Shown here piece after piece: positions 7,510 through 15,702 of a DNA stretch of 38,047 nt. The stretch comes from Methanobacteriota archaeon. Lineage in GTDB: Archaea > JAADCQ01 > Methanopyri > Methanopyrales > Methanopyraceae. Made by a program: the position numbers and the translations under genes. The notes below the pieces were generated by a model that saw nothing but the letters and a program-made list of their open reading frames with translations, ran no database searches and had not been told where the DNA came from. The stretch covers positions 1-38,047 of the forward strand of contig JAMOPY010000032.1 in the NCBI GenBank assembly GCA_027064305.1, read 5' to 3'. The stretch's first letter is position 1; every line of letters begins with the position of its first letter.

Positions 7510-9520
7510 ATGAGCGAGGGGGAGCGCTGGCGGCTGAGCTGGGAGGGTGAGCGTCCCGAGCGCGCCGACGTCGAGCTCTCGGAGTTCTCCCCCCGGCTGC
7601 CCGACGCGCCCGCCTACACCCACCAGGTCGAGACGGTCGAGCGGCTGCGGGAGGCGAACGTGCTGCTGACCGCCGGGATGGGGGCCGGCAAGACCGAGGC
7701 GGCCCTGGCGGCCGTGGAGCACCTGGGGCTCAAGCCCGCCGTGTTCGTGTACCCCACCAAGGCCCTCGCCCGGGACCAGGCCGAGCGCATGATCGAGTAC
7801 GGGTTCCACGTCGTGATCGCCGACGGCGACCACCCGGGCTGGCGCTCCCGCATCGACGACGCCGAGCTCGTGCTCACCAACCCGCAGATGATCTGGGTGC
7901 ACGCCCAGGAGGGCCTGGACTTCTGGCGGTTCCTCAAGGACCGCGCCGCCTGCGTGGTCTGGGACGAGGTCCACTTCTACGACCCGCGCCAGGCCAACCT
8001 CCTCCTGGGCATCGTCCGGGCCCTCCGGGACCGGCGCCACCTCTTCATGTCCGGCACCGTGGGCCACCCGGACCGCTTCTGCCGCGAGGTGGAGCGGGCC
8101 ACCGGGGTCCCCTGCGCGCACGTCCGCGGCCGCGGCAAGATGGCCCCCCCGGACCTTCCGGGCCCTCGACTCGGGCTCGCTGAAGGATCTCATCCGGGAG
8201 GTCGCCGAGTGCGCCGAGCGGGGGGAGAAGACCCTCGTTTTCCTGCGCTCCCGCGCCCAGGTGGAGCACACGTACCAGGTCCTGCGGCGCCGCTTCGGGC
8301 TGGAGGACCGGGTCACGATCCACCACGGGGCCCTGCCCAGGGAGGAGCGGTGGCGGTCGGAGCGCGCCTTCAAGAGCCACGTGCCCGTCATGCTCACCGT
8401 GAAGACCCTGGAGGTGGGCATCGACATCGGCTCCGTCTCCCGGGTGATCCACTACGGGCTGCCCGAGAAGGTCTCCGACTTCTGGCAGCGGGAGGGGCGC
8501 GCCGGGCGAAGGGGCCAGCCGGCCGAGTCCCTGATCTTCCCGGCCGACCCGTGGACGCGGTTCGTCACCTCCTCCCCCACCCGGTTCCGCCGGGCGTACC
8601 TGGAGGGACAGGTCGAGCGGATCCTGGCCGACCACCGCTCCCCTACGTCCGCGCCCCCCGACAAGAACCCATCGCGGTCTTTCTACGGGGAGAAGGAGGT
8701 CTACCGGGTCGTGCGCGCGGACGACCCGCGCAGGCTCCTGAAGGACCAGCTGGACCCGGAGGACGTGCCCCGCTCCTGGGCGCCCGGGTGCGCCTTCCGG
8801 TACCGGGGAGACGTGTGGATCGTGGTGGGACCTCCCGACGAGGAGCGCCGGACGATCCCGGCCCTACCGGCGGAGGAGTACGACCCCTCGGTCCGCCAGC
8901 TCATCGACGAGGGCTGGTGGCCGTACCCCCGGATCGAGATCGAGGCCGAGGCCAGGGAGGGGGAGGATCCCGAGGGGTGCGGGCTGGGCCACGTGAAGAT
9001 CCGCTGGACGGACACGGTCCTCGTCCCGCCCCCGGACGTGCCCGACCAGCCCATCCTGCTGGAGTCCGGCGACCTCACCGTACGGATCCGCGCCTTCTAC
9101 GTCCGGCTTCACGACCCCCGGCTGCGGTCGTCCCGACGGGCCAGCTCCGCCGAGCTCGCCATCCACGCGCTCACCTACGCGCTGAAGCTGGTGTCCGGCG
9201 CCCCACTCAACCTCATCGATCATTACGTACACGAGTCCGCGTACGCCGAGCTGCCCGAGGGTGAGATCCGGAGCGCCGCGTACCTGCTCCTCTACGAGGC
9301 CCCGCCCGCCGTCATGCCGCTGCTCGAGTGGGAGCGAGCCGCGCTCAAGGCGGAGCAACTGATCGAGCGGGAGGCTCCGGAGAACCTGCGCCTTCCCCGC
9401 TGCCCGTGGCCGAGCCGCTCGGACCCCGATCCCTCACCCCGACTCGCCTGCCAATACCTCCACGCCGTCCTCGAGCGGATCCAAACGCTGCGAGAACGCG
9501 TGCGAAGGGAGGAGCTGTAG
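7510..9520 (+). pseudogene. SF2 DEVH-box helicase (YprA/MrfA-like), apparent frameshift in a C7 run
   Basis: Two frames together encode one superfamily-2 helicase. From ATG 7510: Walker A GMGAGKTEA (56-64), DEVH (152-155) and motif III SGTVG (181-185). Homology then leaves that frame near residue 212. It resumes one base later as RTFRALDSGSLKDLIREV..., continuing through VKTLEVGIDIG, the motif VI-like WQREGRAGRRGQ and a C-terminal region resembling the DUF1998 tail of YprA/MrfA/Hrq1-type helicases, to the stop at 9518-9520. The switch coincides with seven Cs at 8144-8150; with six Cs the product would be a continuous ~669 residues. Sequencing error, mutation or recoding cannot be told apart here. 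It precedes the radical SAM gene, overlapping it at TAGTG. Confidence 0.85.
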
Positions 9521-10662
9521 TGGGCGCGGAGTGGGTCACCCGACACCTGGACTACGACGGGGAGCTCACCTGGCTGATCGAGTCCCATGGGCCGCCTGAC
9601 GATCCCACGCCGCCCTGCCGCCCCACCTGCCGGCACTGTTACGCGACCCAACTCCCACCTGACGCGCGCGAGCGGCTCGTGATCAACGAGCTCTCCCTGT
9701 ACCCCTCCGACCTCGTGAACCACCCGCGGCTGGAGGAGGTGCTGCGCAGGGCGCGCGAGCTCGTGGCGTCCCGGGAGCCGCTACCCCTCAAGCTGATCAC
9801 CTCGGGCAAGGGGCTCACCGAGCGCCGGCTGAAGGCGCTCCTGCGGCACCTGGACCAGCTGGACTTCCACCTGCTGTCCACCGACCCCGCGGAGCGGGCC
9901 TCCCTGACCCGCGAGCCGGTACCCCGGGCGGAGCGGGTGCTGGAGCTCGTCCGGCGCGCGGCCAGAGAGGTCGACACCGTCGCCAACGTAGTGCTCGTGC
10001 CCGGCCACAACCTGCGCAGCCTGCCCCGAATCCTCCGGGACCTAGATGACTGGGGACTGCGCAAGTGCGTGGTCATCCCCGTCGGACTGACCCGGTACCA
10101 CCGGGGCGGCCTGCGGCCGCTCACCCCGGACGAGGAGCGGTGGGCGTGGCGGGTTTGTCGACGGCTGGACCGGGAGCTCGACCTGGACGTGGTCCCCTGC
10201 GACAGCCTGCTCCCGGCGGAGCGGTTCCGCCCGAGGCTCGACCCGGTGGCGAGGCGGTGCGCCCGGGCCCTGGAAGGGCTGGAGATGCGCGTGGGGCTCG
10301 TCACGGGCGAGGCCTTCGGCCCCGTGATCCGAGAGCTCTGCGAGCGGGTCAACGCCGAGCTGGGGGACCGGGCGCTCGAGCCCGTGATCGTGCGCAACCG
10401 GTACTTCGGCGGGAACATCCGCTGCGCCGGCCTGCTCACCGGCCGTGACGTCATCCGGGCGCTCCAGGGGGTGGACGTGGACGTCGCGGTCGTGCCCCGG
10501 ATCGCCGTCGAGCTGGGTTCGTTCATCGACGGGGTCACGACCTGGGAGGTGGCCGCCAGGGCCGACTGCGAGGTGATCGTGGGTCCGGAGCGGGTGGAGG
10601 AGCTTCCGGAGGTCCTGTCTCGGCTCGCCTCGGGGTGGTCCGGGTGCACCGGGCCGTGCTAG
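9520..10662 (+). CDS. Radical SAM protein with DUF512-like C-terminal domain
   Basis: A 380-residue protein. The motif CRPTCRHC gives Cys33, Cys37 and Cys40 in CX3CX2C spacing, the signature that binds the SAM-cleaving [4Fe-4S] cluster. A barrel-like middle follows (KLITSGKGLTERRL, DFHLLSTDP, NVVLVPGHN). The C-terminal VRNRYFGG...CAGLLTGRDV matches the hallmark of DUF512 domains, which in Mmp10, the McrA arginine methylase, are associated with cobalamin. It is not a clear Mmp10, since that family's expected extra cysteine clusters are missing. The GTG start overlaps the helicase stop (TAGTG) behind the SD GGGAGGAG. The 3' end overlaps the next gene. It is possibly a protein- or cofactor-modifying enzyme; the substrate is unknown. 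Confidence 0.75.
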   Translation: MGAEWVTRHLDYDGELTWLIESHGPPDDPTPPCRPTCRHCYATQLPPDARERLVINELSLYPSDLVNHPRLEEVLRRARELVASREPLPLKLITSGKGLTERRLKALLRHLDQLDFHLLSTDPAERASLTREPVPRAERVLELVRRAAREVDTVANVVLVPGHNLRSLPRILRDLDDWGLRKCVVIPVGLTRYHRGGLRPLTPDEERWAWRVCRRLDRELDLDVVPCDSLLPAERFRPRLDPVARRCARALEGLEMRVGLVTGEAFGPVIRELCERVNAELGDRALEPVIVRNRYFGGNIRCAGLLTGRDVIRALQGVDVDVAVVPRIAVELGSFIDGVTTWEVAARADCEVIVGPERVEELPEVLSRLASGWSGCTGPC

Positions 10663-11516
10663 CCCTGCTCCTCTCCACCGCCGGTACGCTCGCCGCCGCC
10701 CGACTGTTCCGGTGGGTGGACGGGCCGCTGTACGAGCCCGTGCGCGGGGGCACGCCCCGCGGCGTCGGGATCGTGCCCGCCCTCGTATACGCCCTCCTGT
10801 CCCCGGTCGGCGCCGTGCCCGCGCTCACCCTGGCCCTTCTGGGCTTCGTGGACGACGCGCTGGGCCGCCGGCCCACCCGGCTGGGCGTGGAGGTCGGTCA
10901 TCTCTCGCGCGGCCTGGCCATGCTGGCGACGCTGGCGTGGTGCTGGGACCGGTACGGGCCGATCACCGGGCTGGTGGCCGGGTTCCTGCCCCAGCCCGCC
11001 AACATCGTGGACACGCAGCCCCGGGCGTTCACCTTCGCGCTCGCGGTGGCCACGCTCTCGTGCGTGCCGCTGGGCACCGCGGACCCGGTCGCCCTGGCGG
11101 TGCTCTGGGCGGCGCTCGCCCCTTACGTGGCGCTCGACCTGCGCGGTCGGGCGATGCTCGGGGACGGTGGGAACGCGGCGCTCGCCGTGGCCGGGCTGCT
11201 GGCGGCGACGCGCGGGGACTCGCTCGGCGCGCTCGCCTTCCTGGCCGCGTTCACGCTCGCCGGGGCGTGGTACCGGTACCGGATGGAGCCGAGGCTCCGC
11301 GAGTACCTGGAGCGGGAGCTGGGGATCCGCGACCCGTCGTTCATGGACGCGGTCTGGGACGTGCTGACGGGCGGGGCGCTGGGGGACTTGGTCAAGTCGT
11401 GGACGTTCGGCCGGGTCCGGGTCCCGGAGTGCGGGCCGTGGGCGCGCCGGCTGGGTTACCGGAGGTTGGTCCTTATCGGCCGGTCGACGGTGGGTAGGCG
11501 CCTCCGAGCAGGTTAA
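10635..11516 (+). CDS. MraY-like polyprenyl-phosphate sugar-1-phosphate transferase (membrane)
   Basis: A 293-residue integral membrane protein with many hydrophobic segments from residue 7 onward. It carries the family's signature sites: GTPRGVGIVP (39-48), FVDDALG (Asp73-Asp74), NIVDTQPR (123-130) and LGDGGN (175-180). MraY/WecA/GPT-type enzymes transfer a phospho-sugar from a nucleotide to a polyprenyl phosphate on the cytoplasmic face. In Methanopyrus, which has a pseudomurein wall, a role in pseudomurein or N-glycan precursor synthesis is a reasonable inference. The charged C-terminal tail (about residues 220-293) is longer than in minimal MraY. The start is uncertain: GTG 10635, or GTG 10644, which is better placed behind GGGGTGG. 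It overlaps the radical SAM gene by up to 28 bp. Confidence 0.78.
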   Translation: MVRVHRAVLALLLSTAGTLAAARLFRWVDGPLYEPVRGGTPRGVGIVPALVYALLSPVGAVPALTLALLGFVDDALGRRPTRLGVEVGHLSRGLAMLATLAWCWDRYGPITGLVAGFLPQPANIVDTQPRAFTFALAVATLSCVPLGTADPVALAVLWAALAPYVALDLRGRAMLGDGGNAALAVAGLLAATRGDSLGALAFLAAFTLAGAWYRYRMEPRLREYLERELGIRDPSFMDAVWDVLTGGALGDLVKSWTFGRVRVPECGPWARRLGYRRLVLIGRSTVGRRLRAG

Positions 11517-11567
11517 ATCCCCGAGCCCCGGGCACCCGGGTTAGGTCCTCCTAACGGGGGTCTCTCG

Positions 11568-12440
11568 TTGACCGAGCGGGCCGAGGAGGGGAAGGAGGAG
11601 GGCAGGCACCCGCACCATCCGAGCCCCGAGGAGATCAGGAAGCGGATCGAGCGGGAGAAGGAGGAGATCGAGAGGCGCCTGGAGAACGTGGAGCACGTGC
11701 TGATCGTGATGAGCGGTAAGGGGGGCGTCGGTAAGACCACGGTGACGGTGAACCTGGCGCTCTGCCTGGCCGAGGACGGGGACGTGGGCGTGCTGGACCT
11801 GGACATCCACGGTCCGAACGTCCCGGAGCAGCTGGGGGTGGACGAGCCCCCGAAGGCGTCCCCCGCGGGACTGTTCCCGGTGAAGGGGTACCACGACGTG
11901 CGGGTGGTCTCGATCGGCACGATGCTGGAGGACCGGGACCTGCCGGTGCTCTGGCGCGGGCCGCGCAAGTCCGGGTTCGTCCGGGAGGTGCTGGTGAAGA
12001 CGCAGTGGGGGGACCTGGACTACCTGATCGTCGACATGCCGCCGGGGACCGGCGACGAGATCATGACCGGGCTGGAGATGCTGCCGGAGCGGGCCCGGAA
12101 CGTGCTGCTGGTGACGAGCCCGGAGTCGCTGGCGCGCGCGGACGTGGTCAAGGCGGGCGAGGCCGTGCGGCGCATGGAGGGCAACCTGCTGGGCCTGGTC
12201 AGCAACATGCACGGGATCATCTGCCCGGAGTGCGGCGCGACGATCGAGTACTTCGCCGAGGATCACTCGGAGAAGCTGGCGGAGCGGCTGGGCGTGGAGG
12301 TGCTGGCCCGGATTCCGCTGGACCCGGAGGCGAAGCTGAGGTCGGAGGAGGAGGGCAAGCCGATGGTGCTCGCGGCCCCGGACTCGCGGGCCGCCGAGGC
12401 CTTCCGGGAGCTGGCGGAGCGGGTTAAGGAGGCGCTGTAG
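11568..12440 (+). CDS. apbC: Mrp/Nbp35-family Fe-S cluster carrier ATPase
   Basis: A 290-residue cytoplasmic P-loop ATPase of the Mrp/Nbp35/ApbC group, which carries [4Fe-4S] clusters to apoproteins, an important task in a methanogen rich in Fe-S enzymes. The deviant Walker A SGKGGVGKTT is at 49-58, Walker B is in LIVDMPPGTGD, and the CPEC motif (in IICPECGAT) near 220 binds the bridging cluster between two subunits. A charged helical extension (residues 1-42, Glu/Arg rich) precedes the ATPase. The TTG start follows a GGGGG SD in the recurrent context GGGGGTCTCTCGTTG. A weak TATA-like GGTTAAAT overlaps the upstream stop codon. It converges with the gene at 12549. Confidence 0.93.
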   Translation: MTERAEEGKEEGRHPHHPSPEEIRKRIEREKEEIERRLENVEHVLIVMSGKGGVGKTTVTVNLALCLAEDGDVGVLDLDIHGPNVPEQLGVDEPPKASPAGLFPVKGYHDVRVVSIGTMLEDRDLPVLWRGPRKSGFVREVLVKTQWGDLDYLIVDMPPGTGDEIMTGLEMLPERARNVLLVTSPESLARADVVKAGEAVRRMEGNLLGLVSNMHGIICPECGATIEYFAEDHSEKLAERLGVEVLARIPLDPEAKLRSEEEGKPMVLAAPDSRAAEAFRELAERVKEAL

Positions 12441-12548
12441 GTCGGTCGGAACGGTCCTCATCACCACTCAGCGGGGTCCTACCTCCCCATCCCCGGTCTT
12501 CCCGCGGGCTCGGCCCCGAGCGCCCTCCCCATCACGCGTCGGGGGCGG
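12441..12548. other. Convergent intergenic spacer, nothing recognised
   Basis: This 108-bp GC-rich spacer lies between apbC and the small methyltransferase-like gene. I see no strong hairpin, AT-rich element or ORF in it. Confidence 0.6.
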
Positions 12549-12998
12549 CTATACCTCCTCATCGCCGCCCACGTCCTCCACCTCCTCCACGGTCCGGACC
12601 AGCCGACAGAGCCGACGGTTGCGCACGACCATGACCCGGGGTCGGAACCGGACGTAGTAGGCCTCCCAGAGCGCGAGCGCGAGCCGGGGCTGGGCGCCCC
12701 CGCCCACGTCGATGAACACGGCGTCGACGCGGTCCGTGCGCCTCAGCACCTCGCCCAGCCGGAACCCGTCCTCGTGCAGCGGGACGACGTTGTCCAGGCT
12801 CGAGACCCGATCGACCAGCCTCCGGTACATCTCCTCGGACTTCTCGAACGCGAGCACGAGCTCGGCCCGCTCCGCGAGCCGGACCGTGGTATCCCCGGCC
12901 GCCGCCCCCACCTCCACGACCACGTCCCCGTCCCTCACCACCTCCTCCGCCAGCCTCCGGTACCGACCGACGTCGAAGACCAGGTAGGTCCTCGTCAC
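12549..12998 (-). CDS. Small SAM-methyltransferase-like protein
   Basis: A 149-residue protein with a Rossmann-type motif I VVEVGAAAGDTT (about 27-38). After it come LVLAFEKSEEMYRRL, where an acidic residue ends strand 2, and VDAVFIDVGGG around strand 4, the layout of a class I SAM-dependent methyltransferase. It ends early, in a charged tail, and keeps only about five strands, so it may be a minimal or degenerate enzyme; its substrate is unknown. The GTG start at 12998 sits 10 bp after the stop of the upstream phosphodiesterase, behind GGGGCGGT. It is the last gene of a minus-strand run beginning at 16017. Confidence 0.6.
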   Translation of the reverse strand: MTRTYLVFDVGRYRRLAEEVVRDGDVVVEVGAAAGDTTVRLAERAELVLAFEKSEEMYRRLVDRVSSLDNVVPLHEDGFRLGEVLRRTDRVDAVFIDVGGGAQPRLALALWEAYYVRFRPRVMVVRNRRLCRLVRTVEEVEDVGGDEEV

Positions 12999-13008
12999 GG
13001 GACCGCCC

Positions 13009-13560
13009 CTACAGCTCCGCCTCGAACTCCCGCGTCTCCACCTCACCCTCCCGCAGCAGGTAGAGCTTCATCCACACCTTGCGGTCCTCGATCGTCCCGT
13101 ACATGAACGAGGGGCCCGGACTCGCCCCGCCGCCCGAGCGCACCCCCGTGAGGCTGCCCGGGTTCACGATCAGCTTCCCTCGGTGCTCGCGGAACTCGGG
13201 CCGGTGCGTGTGGCCCGTGAAGATCACGTCCGCGCCCTCCTCCTCCGCGATCGAGGCCAGCTGGTCCGGGTCCCCGCGCGGGTGTACCCCGCTCCCGTGA
13301 TCCACCACCACCTTCAGCCCCTCCAGCTCCTCCGTCACCCGGTTCGGGAGCGGGAGGCCGAAGTCGCAGTTCCCCGTCACCAGGAGCGCCTTCTCGCCCA
13401 GCGAGGCCATCCACTCCACCACGTCCTCCGACGTGTAGTCCCCGGGTGAGATCACCACGTCCACCGGGGCCAGCCGCTCGATCCGCTCCTTCAGCGGGTG
13501 CGGCACCTCCTGCGCGCGCTCCGGGATGTGCGCGTCCCCCAGGACCAGCAGGTTGATCAT
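13009..13560 (-). CDS. YfcE/MJ0936-type metallophosphoesterase
   Basis: A 183-residue calcineurin-like phosphodiesterase with all metal-binding motifs: GDAHIPE at the N-terminus (about 8-14), ISPGDYTS, VTGNCDFGL and FTGHTHRPE, then the family's VNPGSLTGVRSG. MJ0936/YfcE enzymes hydrolyse phosphodiesters, and the physiological substrate is generally unknown. Length is normal for the family. It starts at ATG 13560, 6 bp after the Thg1 stop, and precedes the methyltransferase-like gene by 10 bp, so it is probably cotranscribed with both. Confidence 0.9.
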   Translation of the reverse strand: MINLLVLGDAHIPERAQEVPHPLKERIERLAPVDVVISPGDYTSEDVVEWMASLGEKALLVTGNCDFGLPLPNRVTEELEGLKVVVDHGSGVHPRGDPDQLASIAEEEGADVIFTGHTHRPEFREHRGKLIVNPGSLTGVRSGGGASPGPSFMYGTIEDRKVWMKLYLLREGEVETREFEAEL

Positions 13561-13566
13561 GATCCC

Positions 13567-14349
13567 TCACCCCCCGGGCGCCGGATCCAGCTCCACGAAC
13601 CCCCTCCGGAGGCACGAGCGTAAAATTCGTCGCCCCGCCCCCTCGTGGAACCGCGGCGGCGCCCAATCCCGGGTCACCCGGCACCGCTCCACCCCGTCCT
13701 CCCGCACCCTCACCCGGTACGCCAGGAACCCGCGCCGCTGCCACACCGGGGTCCGGCCCAGGTTGATCCCGAACTCCCGGAAGAGGAGCTCGTGCACGTC
13801 GTGCGCCTTCATCCCGCGGAGCCGCTCCGCGGCCTCCCTCGGCGAGAGCCCCTTCCTCCTGAGCGCCCAGTACGCGTACGAGTTCAGGTGGTTCCGCCAG
13901 GCCTCATCCTGCCTCCACTTGAAGTACCGGACCACGTCCTCCTCCGTGAGCACCACGCACCGGGAGTCGAAGGAGATCGTCTCCGCGAACACCCGCTCAC
14001 CGAAGTGCTCCCGCAGCGCGCCCTGCAGGTAGCTGGCCGCGCAGGAGGCGGAGACGGAGGTGAGCTTCTCCACCCGCCCGGAGAACGGGATCCGATCGCG
14101 CGGGATCAGCAGGTTGAGCTCGTCGGAGAACCCGTACACGAGCGTGACGCCGAGGCCGGAGTCCCGGATCAGGCGCACCGCCGTCTCGGCCATCGCCTCC
14201 GCGAACCGACGGTCGTAGGGTTTCTCCATCCCCAGCCGGCGCGTCAGGTTCGTGAACGCCCGACCGTCCACCCGCAGGACCAGGTGCGCGTTGGGCGGGA
14301 CGCGCAGCCCGGAGTACACCTCCAGGTCCCGGGGCTCCGGGGGCTTCAA
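13567..14349 (-). CDS. thg1: tRNA-His guanylyltransferase-like 3'-5' polymerase (Thg1 family)
   Basis: A 260-residue Thg1 homologue that adds nucleotides to tRNA 5' ends in the 3'-5' direction (the G-1 identity base of tRNA-His, or 5'-end repair). The palm metal site shows as VLRVDGRAFTNL (Asp28) and GFSDELNLL (Asp-Glu). Other family stretches are VSASCAASYL, FDSRCV and WRQDEAWRNHLNSYAYWAL, with KAHDVHELLF near the C-terminal part. The TTG start at 14349 overlaps the nadX stop as TTGA, implying translational coupling. A Thg1 next to tRNA- and protein-modifying genes suggests an RNA-maintenance operon. Confidence 0.93.
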   Translation of the reverse strand: MKPPEPRDLEVYSGLRVPPNAHLVLRVDGRAFTNLTRRLGMEKPYDRRFAEAMAETAVRLIRDSGLGVTLVYGFSDELNLLIPRDRIPFSGRVEKLTSVSASCAASYLQGALREHFGERVFAETISFDSRCVVLTEEDVVRYFKWRQDEAWRNHLNSYAYWALRRKGLSPREAAERLRGMKAHDVHELLFREFGINLGRTPVWQRRGFLAYRVRVREDGVERCRVTRDWAPPRFHEGAGRRILRSCLRRGFVELDPAPGG

Positions 14350-15134
14350 GTCCCCACCCGCAGCCCCTCGGTCAACCGCTCCAGGAGCGCGACGGTCGAG
14401 TACGCGGCCAGGGCGCTCGTCCTCGGGTTCTCCGGGAGGGCCGCGTTCCGCAGCTCGAACCGGTACTCACCCAGCTCCGAGCGGACCTCGACGACGTGCG
14501 TGTTCCGGTCCGCGTCGGGATCGCACACGATCCGCACCCGCACCCGCGACGGATCCCCCACCGCCAGGGCGACGGCGGCCGCCACGTTCACGTTCCTCGG
14601 AAACCGACGCACGGCCTCCCGAACGGACCCCTCGAACACCACCTCCCGGTCCTCAACCTCCCGGTCCAGCGACTCCGGGGGCTTGACCGTGGTCAGCACC
14701 ACCTCCTCCACCCGGCCGTCCACCGCCCGGAGCACGTCCAACCCGCCCACCGCCCCGGAGGGGACGAACAGCCGATGACCCGACCGCTCGCACGCCTCCA
14801 GGCACTCCTCGAGCAGTCCCTCCTCCAGCACCAGGGCGCCCACGCTGAGGACGATCACGTCCGTTCGCTCCAGCGCCCCCGGCAGCAGCTCCGCCGCCGC
14901 CTCCACGGAGGCCGCCTCCACGAGCACGTCGCAGTCCCACTCCAACGCCTCCTCCAACCTCGTCGTGACCTCGCAGTCCGGGAAGAGCCGTCGCGCCCAC
15001 GCCAACCGCTCCCGATTCCGATCGCACACGGCCACCGGCACCACGCGACCCCGCAACCGCCCCTCCGCGGCCTCAGTCAGGATCGTCGACCCGATCCCGC
15101 CCACGCCCACGAGCCCTAAGCTCAGCCTCCTCAT
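14346..15134 (-). CDS. nadX: L-aspartate dehydrogenase (NAD biosynthesis)
   Basis: A 262-residue protein that oxidises L-aspartate to iminoaspartate with NAD(P)+, feeding quinolinate and NAD synthesis. The N-terminal Rossmann motif GLVGVGGIGST begins at residue 7. The catalytic-domain stretches FVPSGAVGGLDVL, TTVKPP and FPRNVNVAAAVALA, with DPDADRNTHVV, are those of archaeal aspartate dehydrogenase. The ATG at 15134 is the only start that keeps the first Rossmann strand. It overlaps the SPOUT methyltransferase frame by 62 bp, and its own stop overlaps the thg1 start by 4 bp. Confidence 0.92.
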   Translation of the reverse strand: MRRLSLGLVGVGGIGSTILTEAAEGRLRGRVVPVAVCDRNRERLAWARRLFPDCEVTTRLEEALEWDCDVLVEAASVEAAAELLPGALERTDVIVLSVGALVLEEGLLEECLEACERSGHRLFVPSGAVGGLDVLRAVDGRVEEVVLTTVKPPESLDREVEDREVVFEGSVREAVRRFPRNVNVAAAVALAVGDPSRVRVRIVCDPDADRNTHVVEVRSELGEYRFELRNAALPENPRTSALAAYSTVALLERLTEGLRVGT

Positions 15135-15702
15135 ACTCCACGATCCCCTCCCTCAGGTACTCCACCAGACCGGGCGGCAGGAGGGGGCGCCCCTCCTCCG
15201 CCGGGTAATCGCAGTGAAGCCGCACCGAGTGCCCGGGCCCCAGCTCCACCTCCGGCCGCTCCACCACCTCGATCTCCTCTACCCTCACACCCTCCTCCAG
15301 CACCATCAGCGCGACCCGAACCGCGCCGTCGATGCTGAAGTGGTACTCGCCCAGGTGCCGCGCCTCCGCCCCCCGAAACCGCGGCGTGATGAGCCTCCGG
15401 GTCCGGCGCCGGCGCGGATGGTCCCCCAGGATCCCGCCCACCACCAGCACGTCCGGCTCCTCGTCCGGGGTCAGCGGCTCCTCCGCGTCCGGGTCCAGCA
15501 CGATCACCCGGTCACCCCGCAGCGGCAGGTCCGAGCCCGAGTACGGGAGGGCCGGGTACCGGGACTTGACCAGGACCTCCGGGTCGGCGCCCGTGACCGT
15601 GAGCTCCCACCCGTACCGCCGGGCCACCCGGTAGGACTCCGTGTACTCCAGGTCCAGCCACGGGGACCACCGGTCCGCGTGCTCGATGAACACGACCGGC
15701 AA
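15073..15702 (-). CDS. SPOUT methyltransferase, Sfm1/DUF431 family
   Basis: A 209-residue protein matching the Sfm1 (DUF431) SPOUT family almost throughout: an N-terminal FIEHADRWSPWLDLEY, then VIVLDPDAEEPLTPDE, VVGGILGDHP (the SAM-binding knot loop), ARHLGEYHFSIDGAVRVALMVLEEG and PEVELGPGHSV. Yeast Sfm1 methylates an arginine of ribosomal protein S3. Archaeal members are thought to be protein or RNA methyltransferases, target unproven. The TTG start at 15702 directly abuts the TAG of the PRC-barrel gene. The last ~20 residues (Arg/Glu rich) are encoded in the 62-bp overlap with nadX. Confidence 0.85.
   Translation of the reverse strand: MPVVFIEHADRWSPWLDLEYTESYRVARRYGWELTVTGADPEVLVKSRYPALPYSGSDLPLRGDRVIVLDPDAEEPLTPDEEPDVLVVGGILGDHPRRRRTRRLITPRFRGAEARHLGEYHFSIDGAVRVALMVLEEGVRVEEIEVVERPEVELGPGHSVRLHCDYPAEEGRPLLPPGLVEYLREGIVEYEEAELRARGRGRDRVDDPD

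Noticed and set aside
8144..8150. Programmed ribosomal frameshifting in the helicase
   Set aside because: No stimulatory structure or convincing slippery/stop arrangement is visible. Homopolymer error or mutation explains it more simply, so it is kept only as an alternative.
7318..9264. A single 648-codon plus-strand frame starting at 7318
   Set aside because: Residues before 7510 are the antisense shadow of the PAPS-reductase-like gene. After about 8145 the frame is Pro/Gly/Arg-rich shadow, while helicase homology continues in the next frame.
9520..10662. Calling the radical SAM gene mmp10 outright
   Set aside because: The DUF512-like tail fits, but the additional cysteine motifs I expect near the N-terminus of Mmp10 are absent.
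10635..11516. Bacterial-type peptidoglycan synthesis from the MraY-like gene
   Set aside because: The context is a pseudomurein-bearing archaeon and no bacterial mur genes are present in the window.
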